A stretch of 64,000 nucleotides of DNA from Microbacterium pygmaeum (GTDB lineage: Bacteria; Actinomycetota; Actinomycetes; Actinomycetales; Microbacteriaceae). The stretch spans positions 2,852,001 to 2,916,000 of the forward strand of contig NZ_LT629692.1 in the NCBI RefSeq assembly GCF_900100885.1, written 5' to 3'. The notes beneath the pieces were generated by a model. The model did no database searches, was not told the DNA's origin, and saw only the letters and a program-made list of their open reading frames with translations. The position numbers were made by a program, and so were the translations under genes. Positions 42,400 to 52,276 of the stretch are shown here, piece after piece; positions within the stretch are counted from its first letter, which is position 1; every line of letters starts with the position of its first letter.

Positions 42400-42945
42400 T
42401 CAGGCGGTGCGCGCGGCGCGGCGAGCCGACAGCTCGTCCAGGGTGTCCGGCGCCTGCGCGTCGAAGTCGACGAGGGTCGACTCCACCTCATGCAGCACCT
42501 TGCCGACCGCGATCCCGAAGACGCCCTGGCCGCGGCTGACGAGGTCGATCACTTCATCGTTGGACGTGCAGAGGTAGACCGATGCGCCGTCGCTCATCAG
42601 GGTGGTGCCGGCGAGGTCGCGGATGCCGGATGCCCGCAGCTGCTCCACAGCGGTGCGGATCTGCTGCAGGGAGATGCCGGTGTCCAGCAGTCGTTTGACC
42701 AGCTTCAGCACGAGGATGTCGCGGAACCCGTACAGACGCTGGGATCCGGATCCGCTGGCGCCGCGCACCGTGGGCTCGACCAGCTCAGTGCGCGCCCAGT
42801 AGTCCAGCTGTCGGTAGGTGATCCCGGCAGCGCGTGCGGCCACCGCGCCGCGATAGCCGACCTCGTCATCCATCTGAGGCAGCCCGTCGGTGAACAGCAG
42901 GTCGTTCTGGAACCCGGGGGTATCGGTCGCGTCATGGCCGGTCAT
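42400..42945 (-). CDS. MerR-family regulator (Rv1830-like)
   Basis: A 181-residue MerR-type DNA-binding protein. The ATG at 42945 has GGAGG 7 nt upstream. The winged-helix domain begins 'VGYRGAVAARAAGITYRQLDYWARTELVEP' (long helix given in part as 'AAGITYRQLDYWARTELV'), with 'SQRLYGFRDILVLKLVKRLLDTGISLQQIR' next. The C-terminal region is short and lacks cysteines, so it is not a metal sensor. The pattern matches Rv1830, which sits near garA and a second MerR gene in mycobacteria and has been tied to cell division timing. Ligand and targets are unknown. It is read in the same direction as the FtsR-like gene, 94 nt downstream of it. Confidence 0.9.
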   Translation of the reverse strand: MTGHDATDTPGFQNDLLFTDGLPQMDDEVGYRGAVAARAAGITYRQLDYWARTELVEPTVRGASGSGSQRLYGFRDILVLKLVKRLLDTGISLQQIRTAVEQLRASGIRDLAGTTLMSDGASVYLCTSNDEVIDLVSRGQGVFGIAVGKVLHEVESTLVDFDAQAPDTLDELSARRAARTA

Positions 42946-43039
42946 GCGCATCCTCCTTCGGGTCTCGGATATCTCAACGCTAGATGAGCCCGAGGCATCG
43001 GGCAACGACATCCGCTTCGCCGGGCTCGGCGTGTCGCGC

Positions 43040-43732
43040 TCAGGAGAGCATGCGGTCCATCGCCGCCCGGGCGAACAGTGCCCGCACCTCGTCGAGGCGC
43101 TTGGCCAGTTCCGGAGCGAGCTCACTCGCCCTCGCACGCGAGGCGGTGTCGGTGCGGCGCAGGAGCGAGGACAGTGCAGACTCGATCAGCGCGACGTCGC
43201 GTTCCGCGCTCTGGCGGAGACTGCGCACGTGACGCGGCTCGATCCCGTGTCGATCGAGGGCGACGAGGGCGCGCAGGATGGCGACGGCCTGGTCGTTGTA
43301 GGCGTCGGAACCGGCCAGGACCCCGGTGCTGATGGCGTCGTTGAGAAGCTGCGGCGCTGCGCCGGAGGCGGACAGCAGCTCCTCGCGGCGGTAGCGGCGC
43401 GGAGCCGGCACGATCGACGGCGGCGGGACGGCGGTCGGCGGAGCAGGATCGCGCCCCGCGTCCACGTCGGAGAGGTATTCGCGGATGACGACGAGGGGCA
43501 GGTAGTGATCGCGCTGCAGCGTGAGGGCCAGGCGCAGCCGTTCGAGGTCGGTGGGCGAGAATTTGCGGTACCCGGACTCGGTGCGCGTCGGCGTGACGAT
43601 GCCCTGCACCTCGAGGAAGCGCAGCTTGCTGGAGGTCAGGTTCGGGAACTCCGGCGAGAGCCGCGCGAGGACCTGACCAATGCTGAGGAGTCCCGCGGAC
43701 GATGAACGTTCGCGGGCCGACGTTGCCGGCAT
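43040..43732 (-). CDS. ftsR: MerR-family regulator FtsR (Rv1828-like)
   Basis: A 230-residue MerR protein. The ATG at 43732 overlaps the last base of the garA stop, so the two are coupled; the longer frame upstream is not coding. The DNA-binding domain has 'LLSIGQVLARLSPEFPNLTSSKLRFLEVQGIV' (key piece 'TSSKLRFLEVQGIVTP'), 'TESGYRKFSPTDLERLRLAL' and 'HYLPLVVIREYL'. The C-terminal helical domain has 'AILRALVALDRHGIEPRHVRSL' and 'ERDVALIESALSSLLRR'. FtsR was defined in Corynebacterium glutamicum as an activator of ftsZ. A strong inverted repeat before ftsZ here is a candidate target. Confidence 0.88.
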   Translation of the reverse strand: MPATSARERSSSAGLLSIGQVLARLSPEFPNLTSSKLRFLEVQGIVTPTRTESGYRKFSPTDLERLRLALTLQRDHYLPLVVIREYLSDVDAGRDPAPPTAVPPPSIVPAPRRYRREELLSASGAAPQLLNDAISTGVLAGSDAYNDQAVAILRALVALDRHGIEPRHVRSLRQSAERDVALIESALSSLLRRTDTASRARASELAPELAKRLDEVRALFARAAMDRMLS

Positions 43733-44241
43733 CAGCCGCCCGCCGCCTGCGACAGGTCGGCAGGAGAGACGAAGAAGTTGAGGCGGAACTTGCCCACCCG
43801 GACCTCGGAGCCGTTGGTCAGCGCGGAGCGATCGACCCGCTCGCCGTTGACGTACGTGCCGTTGAGCGAGCGCTGGTCGACCAGTTCGAACGCCGCATCG
43901 GCACGGGTGATCTCGGCGTGACGGCGCGACACGGTCACGTCGTCGAAGAAGATGTCGGCTTCGGGGTGACGGCCCACCGTCGTCACATCCGTGTCCAGGA
44001 GGTAGCGGGCACCCGCGGTCGGTCCGGAGCGGACGATGAGCAGTGCGGCTCCGGACGGAAGCGCCTCGATCGCATCGAGTTCGGCCTCGCTCAGGTCGCT
44101 TCCGAAGGGGACGAAGGAGAGGTCGGAGTCGTGGCCGAACGTCTGCGTCGTGTCGGAGGAACCGAATTCGTTCCCCGCGTCGGCATTCGCACCGGATGCC
44201 CGCCGGATCTCGTCCGGCTCGGGTCGGCGATCGTCGTCCAC
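43732..44241 (-). CDS. garA: FHA-domain protein GarA / OdhI
   Basis: A phospho-switch protein that inhibits 2-oxoglutarate dehydrogenase and glutamate metabolism enzymes unless phosphorylated by PASTA kinases. The GTG at 44241 is decided by AAGGAGG 7 nt upstream. The 169-residue product has the conserved threonine motif near its N-terminal third as 'SSDTTQTF' (usual form ETTSxF). The FHA domain has 'DTDVTTVGRHPEADIFFDDVTVSRRHAEI' (core 'TTVGRHPEADIFFDDVTVSR') and 'LVDQRSLNGTYVNGERV'. The Arg, Ser and Asn contacts for phosphothreonine are present. The gene order garA-ftsR is the actinobacterial one. The kinase at 27420 is a candidate partner. Confidence 0.93.
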   Translation of the reverse strand: MDDDRRPEPDEIRRASGANADAGNEFGSSDTTQTFGHDSDLSFVPFGSDLSEAELDAIEALPSGAALLIVRSGPTAGARYLLDTDVTTVGRHPEADIFFDDVTVSRRHAEITRADAAFELVDQRSLNGTYVNGERVDRSALTNGSEVRVGKFRLNFFVSPADLSQAAGG

Positions 44242-44409
44242 GGTGTTCCTCCTTCGTTGCCCAGCGTATCCGATCGGCGAGTCCTCGAGAGGACGCATCC
44301 CGACCTCGTCGGGGCATTGCGCAATGTTTCTGCGTGTGTCACTCGGGATGACCCGCCGACCGCGCACGCCTAGCCTGGCGGGTATCGAACCTACTGACAG
44401 GAGACCATC

Positions 44410-44760
44410 GTGTCGACCCCGCACCGCCACCTTCCGCCCCTCCAGGTGCGTGAGCGTTCGGCGTGCATGTGCGTGCACGGTGCTGTCTGCTCGTCCTTCG
44501 CTCCCGGGCACGCCCTGCATCTGATCCAGACGCGGCTGGCGGCCGCGACCCCGTCAGACTGGGTCGATGCGATCGTCGAGTCCGCCGATCCGCGGACCGG
44601 CACCGTCGTCGTCCGGTCCGTCCTGGGCGACGTGCGTCAGGAACTGTGGAGCGGCGCGGGTGCGGCCGAAGACCTCGCCGCGGGCACGCCTGTCGCTGTC
44701 CACGCGCGCTATCACGTCCTGGCTGTCGGCGCCCGGCGGTTCAACGTCCTCGCCGACTGA
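44410..44760 (+). CDS. Hypothetical protein with an N-terminal cysteine cluster
   Basis: I do not recognise this 116-residue protein. The GTG start has ACAGGAG 6-7 nt upstream. An N-terminal cluster 'RERSACMCVHGAVCSSF' contains four cysteines and a histidine, which could bind a metal. The rest has a beta-rich look: 'TGTVVVRSVLGDVRQELW' and 'GTPVAVHARYHVLAVGARRFNVLAD', resembling a small barrel. It has no signal peptide or membrane helix. It is divergent from garA and convergent with a copper-binding protein gene, so a role in metal handling is possible but not shown. Confidence 0.7.
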   Translation: MSTPHRHLPPLQVRERSACMCVHGAVCSSFAPGHALHLIQTRLAAATPSDWVDAIVESADPRTGTVVVRSVLGDVRQELWSGAGAAEDLAAGTPVAVHARYHVLAVGARRFNVLAD

Positions 44761-44782
44761 CGCGTCCGGGCCCGTCGAGGCG

Positions 44783-45178
44783 TCAGGCGGCCATCATGCT
44801 GTTCCTCATCGCCATGCAGGCGTCCACGCAGGCCTGGCACGACTGAGCGCACATCTTGCAGACCTCGCTCATGTCCGCGTGCTCCATGCATTCGTCCATG
44901 CACACCTGACACATCGCGATGCACGCGTCGAGCATCGCCATCATCGCCGCAGGCGTCGTGCCCTGCATCCGCAGCATCGTCCGCATCATGGTGTTGCACA
45001 TGTCTGCGCAGGTCATGCACGCCGGCGAACAGTCCATCATCTGCGTCGCACACACGGTGCAGGCCTGTTCGCAGGCGGAACAGGCATCCAGGCACGCCTG
45101 CATCAGCGACATGTCCATCGTGTCCATCCCGGGCATCGATGTCCGGGACATCATGTCCTTCATCATCATCGCGTCCAC
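44783..45178 (-). CDS. Four-helix bundle copper-binding protein (DUF326, Csp-like)
   Basis: A cytoplasmic copper storage protein type. The 131-residue product has about 18 cysteines and 30 methionines, the cysteines mostly spaced as CxxxC along helices ('ACLDACSACEQACTVCATQM', 'CKMCAQSCQACVDACM'). In Csp proteins such cysteines point into the core of the bundle and bind many Cu(I) ions. No signal peptide is present, which fits the cytoplasmic Csp3 form. The N-terminal 'MMMKDMMSRTSMPGMDTMDM' is unusually Met-rich and may be an additional copper-binding tail. It is divergent from copC, 115 nt away. Confidence 0.9.
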   Translation of the reverse strand: MDAMMMKDMMSRTSMPGMDTMDMSLMQACLDACSACEQACTVCATQMMDCSPACMTCADMCNTMMRTMLRMQGTTPAAMMAMLDACIAMCQVCMDECMEHADMSEVCKMCAQSCQACVDACMAMRNSMMAA

Positions 45179-45280
45179 GTTCCGCTCCTTGAGATCTCGA
45201 TCGATTCGGCAGCGGCGTTCGTGCCGCCGTCTGCGACGCTACTCCGCGCGACCCCCCACGTCACTCCCCGTCGGCGGGCG

Positions 45281-45286
45281 TAGCCT
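45281..45286 (+). promoter_or_regulatory. -10 box of copC, leaderless type
   Basis: TAGCCT, then a 7-nt spacer, then ATG at 45294. No separate ribosome binding site at normal distance. Confidence 0.45.
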
Positions 45287-45293
45287 GGGAAGG

Positions 45294-46043
45294 ATGCCTA
45301 CGACAACGACTTCTCCCCGACGCCCGTTCGCGCGTGCCGCCGCGGCCGCGGTGGCGGCGCTGCTCCTTTCGGCGGGCGGCCTCCTCGTCGCCTCCCCCGC
45401 CAGCGCGCACGACGAGCTCGTCTCCGCCGATCCGGCGGCGGACGCGACGCTGGACGCGCTGCCCACCCAGCTCACGCTGACCTTCAGCGGCGAGATCGCC
45501 ACCGATGCCGGTGCTTCCGAAGTGCAGGTGACGGATGCCGCGGGCACGACGCTCGCCGACGGCGCGCCCGTCGCGCAGAGCAATGTGCTCACGCAGGCGC
45601 TGACGGGCGAGGCATCCGGAGCGATCACCGTGCTGTGGAAAGTCGTCTCCAGCGACGGGCACCCCATCTCGGGGCAGTACTCCTTCACGGTGTCCGGCGC
45701 CGCGACCCCGACGCCGACGCCGACCGAGACGCCCACCGCATCGCCAGCGCCGGTGAGCACTCCGAGTGAACAGGCCTCGACCGCTCCCCCGGTCGCCCCG
45801 GTGCCGGCTGAGGACACGACCACCGCGCAGGCCTGGCCGTGGGTGGTGGGCGGCATCGTGCTGGTCGCGGTCGCCGGCGGCATCGTCTACCTGCTCGTCT
45901 CACGCGCACGACAGCAGCGCGCCCTCGCCGAGAACCGCGCGAACGCCCTCGGCGACCCGGCCGGAACCAGCCGTCCGACGGGCACGCCGGACGCCACCGG
46001 GAGCGGTTCCCGGAGCGGTTCCGAGCCTCCGACCGAGCGATAG
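45294..46043 (+). CDS. copC: CopC-domain copper protein, membrane anchored
   Basis: An exported copper-binding protein. The 249-residue product has a signal peptide ('PFARAAAAAVAALLLSAGGLLVASPASA') with predicted cleavage that leaves His as the first mature residue ('HDELVSADPAADATL'), as in CopC where that His binds Cu(II). The CopC domain runs to 'WKVVSSDGHPISGQYSFTV', which holds the second His ligand. A Pro/Thr-rich linker of about 50 residues, one membrane helix ('WVVGGIVLVAVAGGIVYLLV') and a cytoplasmic tail follow. It lacks the CopD domain often fused or adjacent. The divergent DUF326 gene suggests a joint copper role. The stop codon forms part of the lpd promoter box. Confidence 0.9.
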   Translation: MPTTTTSPRRPFARAAAAAVAALLLSAGGLLVASPASAHDELVSADPAADATLDALPTQLTLTFSGEIATDAGASEVQVTDAAGTTLADGAPVAQSNVLTQALTGEASGAITVLWKVVSSDGHPISGQYSFTVSGAATPTPTPTETPTASPAPVSTPSEQASTAPPVAPVPAEDTTTAQAWPWVVGGIVLVAVAGGIVYLLVSRARQQRALAENRANALGDPAGTSRPTGTPDATGSGSRSGSEPPTER

Positions 46044-46046
46044 GCT
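46041..46046 (+). promoter_or_regulatory. -10 box of lpd, overlapping the copC stop
   Basis: TAGGCT, whose first three bases are the copC stop codon, then TGAGGC, then ATG at 46053; a 6-nt gap. Confidence 0.5.
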
Positions 46047-46052
46047 TGAGGC

Positions 46053-47450
46053 ATGCCTCATTACGATCTCGTCATTCTCGGTGCCGGGCCCGGCGGTTAT
46101 GTCGCGGCGGTTCGCGGAGCTCAGCTCGGACTGTCGGTGGCGATCATCGAAGAAAAGTACTGGGGCGGTGTGTGCCTCAACGTGGGCTGCATCCCCTCGA
46201 AGGCGCTGCTGCGCAACGCCGACCTGGCGCACGTCTTCCACGATCAGGCCGACCTCTTCGGCATCTCGGGTGAGGTGTCCTTCGACTTCGGCGTGGCCTG
46301 GGATCGGAGCCGGAAGGTGTCCGAGACGCATGTCAAGGGCATCCACTACCTCATGAAGAAGAACAAGGTCACCGAGTACGAGGGGCGCGGCACGTTCACG
46401 GGCCCCAACGCCATCACCGTGACCAAGTCGGACGGCTCGACCGAAGAGGTGACGTTCGACAACTCGATCATCGCCACCGGTTCGAAGGTGCGGCTCCTGC
46501 CGGGCGTGACCCTCAGCGAGAACGTCGTCACTTACGAAGAGCAGATCATGACCCGCGGCCTGCCCGAGTCGATCGTCATCGTCGGTGCCGGCGCGATCGG
46601 CATGGAGTTCGGCTTCATCATGACCAACTACGGCGTGAAGGTCACGATCATCGAGTTCCTCGATCGCGCGCTGCCCAACGAGGATGCGGATGTCTCGAAG
46701 GAGATCGCGCGGCAGTACAAGAAGTACGGCGTCGACATCCTCACCTCCACCAAGGTGGACACGGTCGTCGACAACGGCGAGAAGGTCACCGTCACCTACA
46801 CGCCCAAGGACGGCGCGCAGGCCTCCATCGAGGCCGACAAGGTGCTGATGTCGATCGGCTTCGCCGCGAATGTCGAGGGCTTCGGTCTGGAGACCACCGG
46901 CGTGAAGCTCACCGAGCGCGGTGCGATCGACATCGACGACCACATGCGCACGAACGTGCCGCACATCTATGCGATCGGCGACGTCACCGCGAAGCTGCAG
47001 CTCGCGCATGTGGCCGAGGCGCAGGGGGTCGTCGCCGCCGAGACCATCGCCAAGGCCGAGACGATGACGCTGGGCGATTACCGGATGATGCCGCGCGCAA
47101 CGTTCTGCTCGCCGCAGGTCGCATCATTCGGGCTCACCGAGCAGCAGGCTCGCGACGCGGGTCACGACGTGAAGGTCGCGAAGTTCCCGTTCAGCGCCAA
47201 CGGCAAGGCGAACGGCCTGGGCGAGCCGATCGGCTTCGTCAAGCTCATCGCCGACGGCGAGCACCTCGAACTGCTCGGCGGCCACCTGATCGGCCCCGAC
47301 GTCTCCGAACTGCTGCCGGAGCTCACGCTGGCGCAGAAGTGGGACCTGACCGCGCTCGAGGCGGCACGCAATGTGCACACGCACCCGACGCTGTCCGAAG
47401 CCGTGCAGGAGGCCTTCCACGGCCTCGCCGGTCACATGATCAACCTGTAG
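46053..47450 (+). CDS. lpd: Dihydrolipoyl dehydrogenase
   Basis: The E3 flavoprotein of pyruvate and 2-oxoglutarate dehydrogenase complexes; it reoxidises lipoamide with NAD. The 465-residue product has the FAD motif 'YDLVILGAGPGGYVAAVRGA', the redox pair in 'WGGVCLNVGCIPSKALL', the NAD motif 'VIVGAGAIGMEFG', 'YAIGDVTAKLQLAHVAEAQG' and the C-terminal catalytic 'HTHPTLSEAVQEA'. Everything is intact and length is normal. GarA in this window would act on the 2-oxoglutarate branch of the same pathway. It has its own leaderless promoter and is convergent with the CYTH gene. Confidence 0.96.
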   Translation: MPHYDLVILGAGPGGYVAAVRGAQLGLSVAIIEEKYWGGVCLNVGCIPSKALLRNADLAHVFHDQADLFGISGEVSFDFGVAWDRSRKVSETHVKGIHYLMKKNKVTEYEGRGTFTGPNAITVTKSDGSTEEVTFDNSIIATGSKVRLLPGVTLSENVVTYEEQIMTRGLPESIVIVGAGAIGMEFGFIMTNYGVKVTIIEFLDRALPNEDADVSKEIARQYKKYGVDILTSTKVDTVVDNGEKVTVTYTPKDGAQASIEADKVLMSIGFAANVEGFGLETTGVKLTERGAIDIDDHMRTNVPHIYAIGDVTAKLQLAHVAEAQGVVAAETIAKAETMTLGDYRMMPRATFCSPQVASFGLTEQQARDAGHDVKVAKFPFSANGKANGLGEPIGFVKLIADGEHLELLGGHLIGPDVSELLPELTLAQKWDLTALEAARNVHTHPTLSEAVQEAFHGLAGHMINL

Positions 47451-47472
47451 GGATCACGCGAGCGCAGCGCCC

Positions 47473-48096
47473 TCAGTAGCCGAGCGCGCGCGCCAGTTTC
47501 GAATCGGATGCCGCGGGTCGGCCGCCCGCCGACACCACGGCGGCCTCGATCGCGCGGAAGAACTCCGCTCGGTCGGCGCCCGCCGGGCCGGCGGGTCCGA
47601 GTTCGATCTCCCATTCGCGCCATGTGCGGACGATACCGCTGCGCGCATCGGTGGCCCGCACGCGATCGTCGACGAACTCGGCGACCAGCGTGCCGTCAGC
47701 GGAGCGCAGCGCATACGCCGTGCGGAGATTCTCGATGCGGGCGAGCGGGGCGAGCCCGGCATCCGTCACCGCTGCAATCTCCGCGAGGGCGCCGTCGGGC
47801 ACCCGATCCTTCTCGCCGAGCGGCCAGCCGAGCTCGACGCGGCCGTCGCCGACGCGCGGACCCTTCAGGTGCCATCCTTCGTCGGGCCCACCGGTCCGCC
47901 TGCGAAGCGCGTACCCGGCGCGCGCCAGGTGCAGCTCGCCGGTGTCGAGATACGCCGCGTCGAGTTCGCGGATCTCCGCGGCATCAGTGCGCGCCACTCC
48001 GGGCACCGCAGACCAGTCCGGCAGCGGCGTCCCATCGTCCGCGTCGAACTTCCGCTCGACCTCGACCGAGCGCGATGAGTCAGCGCCGGCGGCCAC
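47473..48096 (-). CDS. CYTH-domain protein
   Basis: A member of the CYTH (adenylate cyclase class IV / thiamine triphosphatase) superfamily, which hydrolyses or cyclises triphosphates with metal ions in a beta tunnel. The 207-residue product opens with the signature ExExK as 'VEVERKF'. It continues with 'ELDAAYLDTGELHLARAGYALRRRTGG' (core 'YLDTGELHLARAGYALRRR'), 'WHLKGPR', and charged strands 'VAEFVDDRVRAT' and 'WREWEIELG'. There is no C-terminal CHAD domain. Substrate is unknown, with triphosphate or polyphosphate most likely. The GTG start lies 5 nt after the stop of the small gene upstream. Confidence 0.88.
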   Translation of the reverse strand: MAAGADSSRSVEVERKFDADDGTPLPDWSAVPGVARTDAAEIRELDAAYLDTGELHLARAGYALRRRTGGPDEGWHLKGPRVGDGRVELGWPLGEKDRVPDGALAEIAAVTDAGLAPLARIENLRTAYALRSADGTLVAEFVDDRVRATDARSGIVRTWREWEIELGPAGPAGADRAEFFRAIEAAVVSAGGRPAASDSKLARALGY

Positions 48097-48101
48097 GAGG
48101 G

Positions 48102-48329
48102 TCAGTCGTCTCGACCGTCGGGGTTGGGGTCGATGTCGTCTTCGGACTCGACGAACCAGAACTCGGCCTCGGTGGGTCCGTCATTCTCACCGGTCTTCTC
48201 GAGGTCGCCCTTGCGCTCGTAGACCACCTGCGTCTCGCTATAAGGAACGATCAGTCGATCCAGTTCGGAGTCTTCGAGCGGGAGGAGCTGTCCGTCGAGC
48301 GGACCGCCGTGCAGACGTGCAATAGCCAT
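48102..48329 (-). CDS. Small conserved actinobacterial protein, unknown function
   Basis: A 75-residue protein. The N-terminus 'MAIARLHGGPLDGQLLPLED' resembles a short family found in actinobacteria and their phages, in which the 'GGPLDG' turn is the constant part. The C-terminal half is acidic ('ESEDDIDPNPDGRDD'). No membrane helix or known motif is present. TAGGCT 6 nt upstream of the ATG makes it the first gene of a leaderless transcript with the CYTH gene. Confidence 0.75.
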   Translation of the reverse strand: MAIARLHGGPLDGQLLPLEDSELDRLIVPYSETQVVYERKGDLEKTGENDGPTEAEFWFVESEDDIDPNPDGRDD

Positions 48330-48333
48330 GCTC

Positions 48334-48870
48334 TCAGCCTAGTCCCGGGCGGGACGAACGTTCCGAAGGCGAGGCAGGAGGGGCGAGGACCAGCAGAGAA
48401 CTGGTTGCAGTCGCGACGACTCGGCCCGCGGCATCCGTGAGCTCCCCGTCGGTGAAGATGACGCGTCTACCTGGCTTGACCACCCTGCCGGTGGCCCGGA
48501 GCACACCGGAGGCATGGGTGATGGGCCGCAGGTATCGCACGCTCAGGTCCACCGACGTGTAGCCGACTCCCGCCGGCAGGGTCGTGTGGCCAGCACAGCC
48601 GAGCGCCGAATCCAGCAGGGTGCAGGCCAGCCCGCCGTGCACGGCGCCGATCGGGTTGTAGTGGAATTCGGCCGGCTCGCACTCGAAGACCGCCACGCCC
48701 TCGCTGACCTCGATGAGCGTGAACCCCATCAGGTTCGCGATCGGCGGTGGCGGGATCTCGCCGTCGATCATGGCCTGGAGGGCCTCCAGCCCCGTCCCGG
48801 CACTGCGCGCCTGTTCGAGGGCGGCGGCGGGATCGGACCAGTCGAAGGTGCGCGAGCGGATGTCGGTCAT
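48334..48870 (-). CDS. PaaI-type acyl-CoA thioesterase
   Basis: A hotdog-fold enzyme that hydrolyses acyl- or aryl-CoA. The ATG at 48870 is supported by CAGGAT 6 nt upstream; a longer frame is not needed. The 178-residue product has the hotdog core: 'FHYNPIGAVHGGLACTLLDSALGCAGH' (core 'NPIGAVHGGLACTLLDSALG', with catalytic His/Gly/Asp region), 'GYTSVDLSVRYLRPI' and 'GRRVIFTDGELTDAAGRVVATATSSLLV'. An N-terminal helix 'LEALQAMIDGEIPPPPIANLMGF' is typical of this subgroup. Substrate is unknown. It is upstream of and close to the small gene, with 4 nt between. Confidence 0.92.
   Translation of the reverse strand: MTDIRSRTFDWSDPAAALEQARSAGTGLEALQAMIDGEIPPPPIANLMGFTLIEVSEGVAVFECEPAEFHYNPIGAVHGGLACTLLDSALGCAGHTTLPAGVGYTSVDLSVRYLRPITHASGVLRATGRVVKPGRRVIFTDGELTDAAGRVVATATSSLLVLAPPASPSERSSRPGLG
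48336..48341 (-). promoter_or_regulatory. -10 box of the small 75-aa gene, leaderless type
   Basis: TAGGCT on the minus strand, then GAGAGC, then ATG. It lies inside the end of the thioesterase gene. Confidence 0.45.
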
Positions 48871-48876
48871 GCACCG

Positions 48877-48882
48877 ATCCTG
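48877..48882 (-). promoter_or_regulatory. -10 box of the thioesterase gene, leaderless type
   Basis: CAGGAT on the minus strand, 6 nt before the ATG at 48870. Weaker match than the TAGNNT boxes. Confidence 0.35.
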
Positions 48883-48920
48883 CCGCAGATCGCCGCCGCG
48901 GAGGGGGCTCCGCACGCGGG

Positions 48921-48926
48921 TATCGT
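48921..48926 (+). promoter_or_regulatory. -10 box of the amidotransferase gene, leaderless type
   Basis: TATCGT, then GAACGG, then GTG at 48933; a 6-nt gap. Confidence 0.45.
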
Positions 48927-48932
48927 GAACGG

Positions 48933-49664
48933 GTGAAGCCTTTCGTCCTGCTCGCGACGCGCGCCGAAGATCAGCCCGCCGACGAGGAGTACGCGCTGTT
49001 CCTGCGCTACACCGGTCTCACCGAGGACGAGCTGATCCGCGTCCGCCTCGAAGCGGGCCCGATGCCGGCGCTCCTCCTCGAGGACCTGTCCGGCATCTTC
49101 GTGGGCGGCGGACCCTTCAACGCCTCGGATCCGGCCGAGCGGAAGTCGACGGTGCAGCATCGCGTCGAGGCGGAGTTCGCCGCACTGCTGCGCGACGTCG
49201 TGCATCGCGACTTTCCGTTCCTGGGCGCCTGCTACGGCGTCGGGACGGTGGGGACCTACCTCGGCGCGCTCATCGACCGCACCCACTCCGAGCCGATCAG
49301 CGTCGTGCCGGTCACGCTCACCGACGAGGGTGCGGCGGATCCCCTGCTGGCAGGCCTCCCGCATACCTTCGGCGCGTTCGTCGGTCACAAGGAGGCGATC
49401 ACCACGCTGCCGCCCACTGCGACGCTCCTGGCATCGTCGCCGACCTGCCCTGTGCAGATGTTCCGCGTCCGCCGGAACGTCTACGCCACGCAGTTCCACC
49501 CGGAGCTCGACGTCGACGGCATCACCACGCGCATCCACGCGTACGCCGAGCACGGCTACTTCGCGGCCGACGAGCTGGATCTGACGCTGGCGGCGGTCCG
49601 CAGCGCTGCGGTCTCGCACCCGAGCCGGATCCTCCGGACATTCGTGGAACGCTACGCCCGCTGA
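48933..49664 (+). CDS. Class I glutamine amidotransferase-like protein
   Basis: A stand-alone GATase1 domain related to GMP synthase. The GTG at 48933 is decided by the TATCGT box 6 nt upstream. The 243-residue product has 'GIFVGGGPFNASDP', the nucleophile elbow 'FLGACYGVGTVGTYLGA' and the histidine of the triad in 'YATQFHPELDVDG'. Cys, His and Glu are therefore all present. The substrate that takes the ammonia, or is hydrolysed, is not known; related proteins act on gamma-glutamyl compounds. It is convergent with glgP, with a weak GC hairpin between them. Confidence 0.88.
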   Translation: MKPFVLLATRAEDQPADEEYALFLRYTGLTEDELIRVRLEAGPMPALLLEDLSGIFVGGGPFNASDPAERKSTVQHRVEAEFAALLRDVVHRDFPFLGACYGVGTVGTYLGALIDRTHSEPISVVPVTLTDEGAADPLLAGLPHTFGAFVGHKEAITTLPPTATLLASSPTCPVQMFRVRRNVYATQFHPELDVDGITTRIHAYAEHGYFAADELDLTLAAVRSAAVSHPSRILRTFVERYAR

Positions 49665-49679
49665 CCGGCCGAGCCCGGC

Positions 49680-52202
<2,523 letters not shown>

Positions 52203-52208
52203 GCAACG

Positions 52209-52214
52209 AAACTA
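52209..52214 (-). promoter_or_regulatory. -10 box of glgP, leaderless type
   Basis: TAGTTT on the minus strand, then CGTTGC, then ATG at 52202. Confidence 0.45.
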
Positions 52215-52276
52215 CCTACCGGCGGTGCCGATCCGCACATCGGGCCGCACTCTGGAACCGATCGTTTACAGCACCG

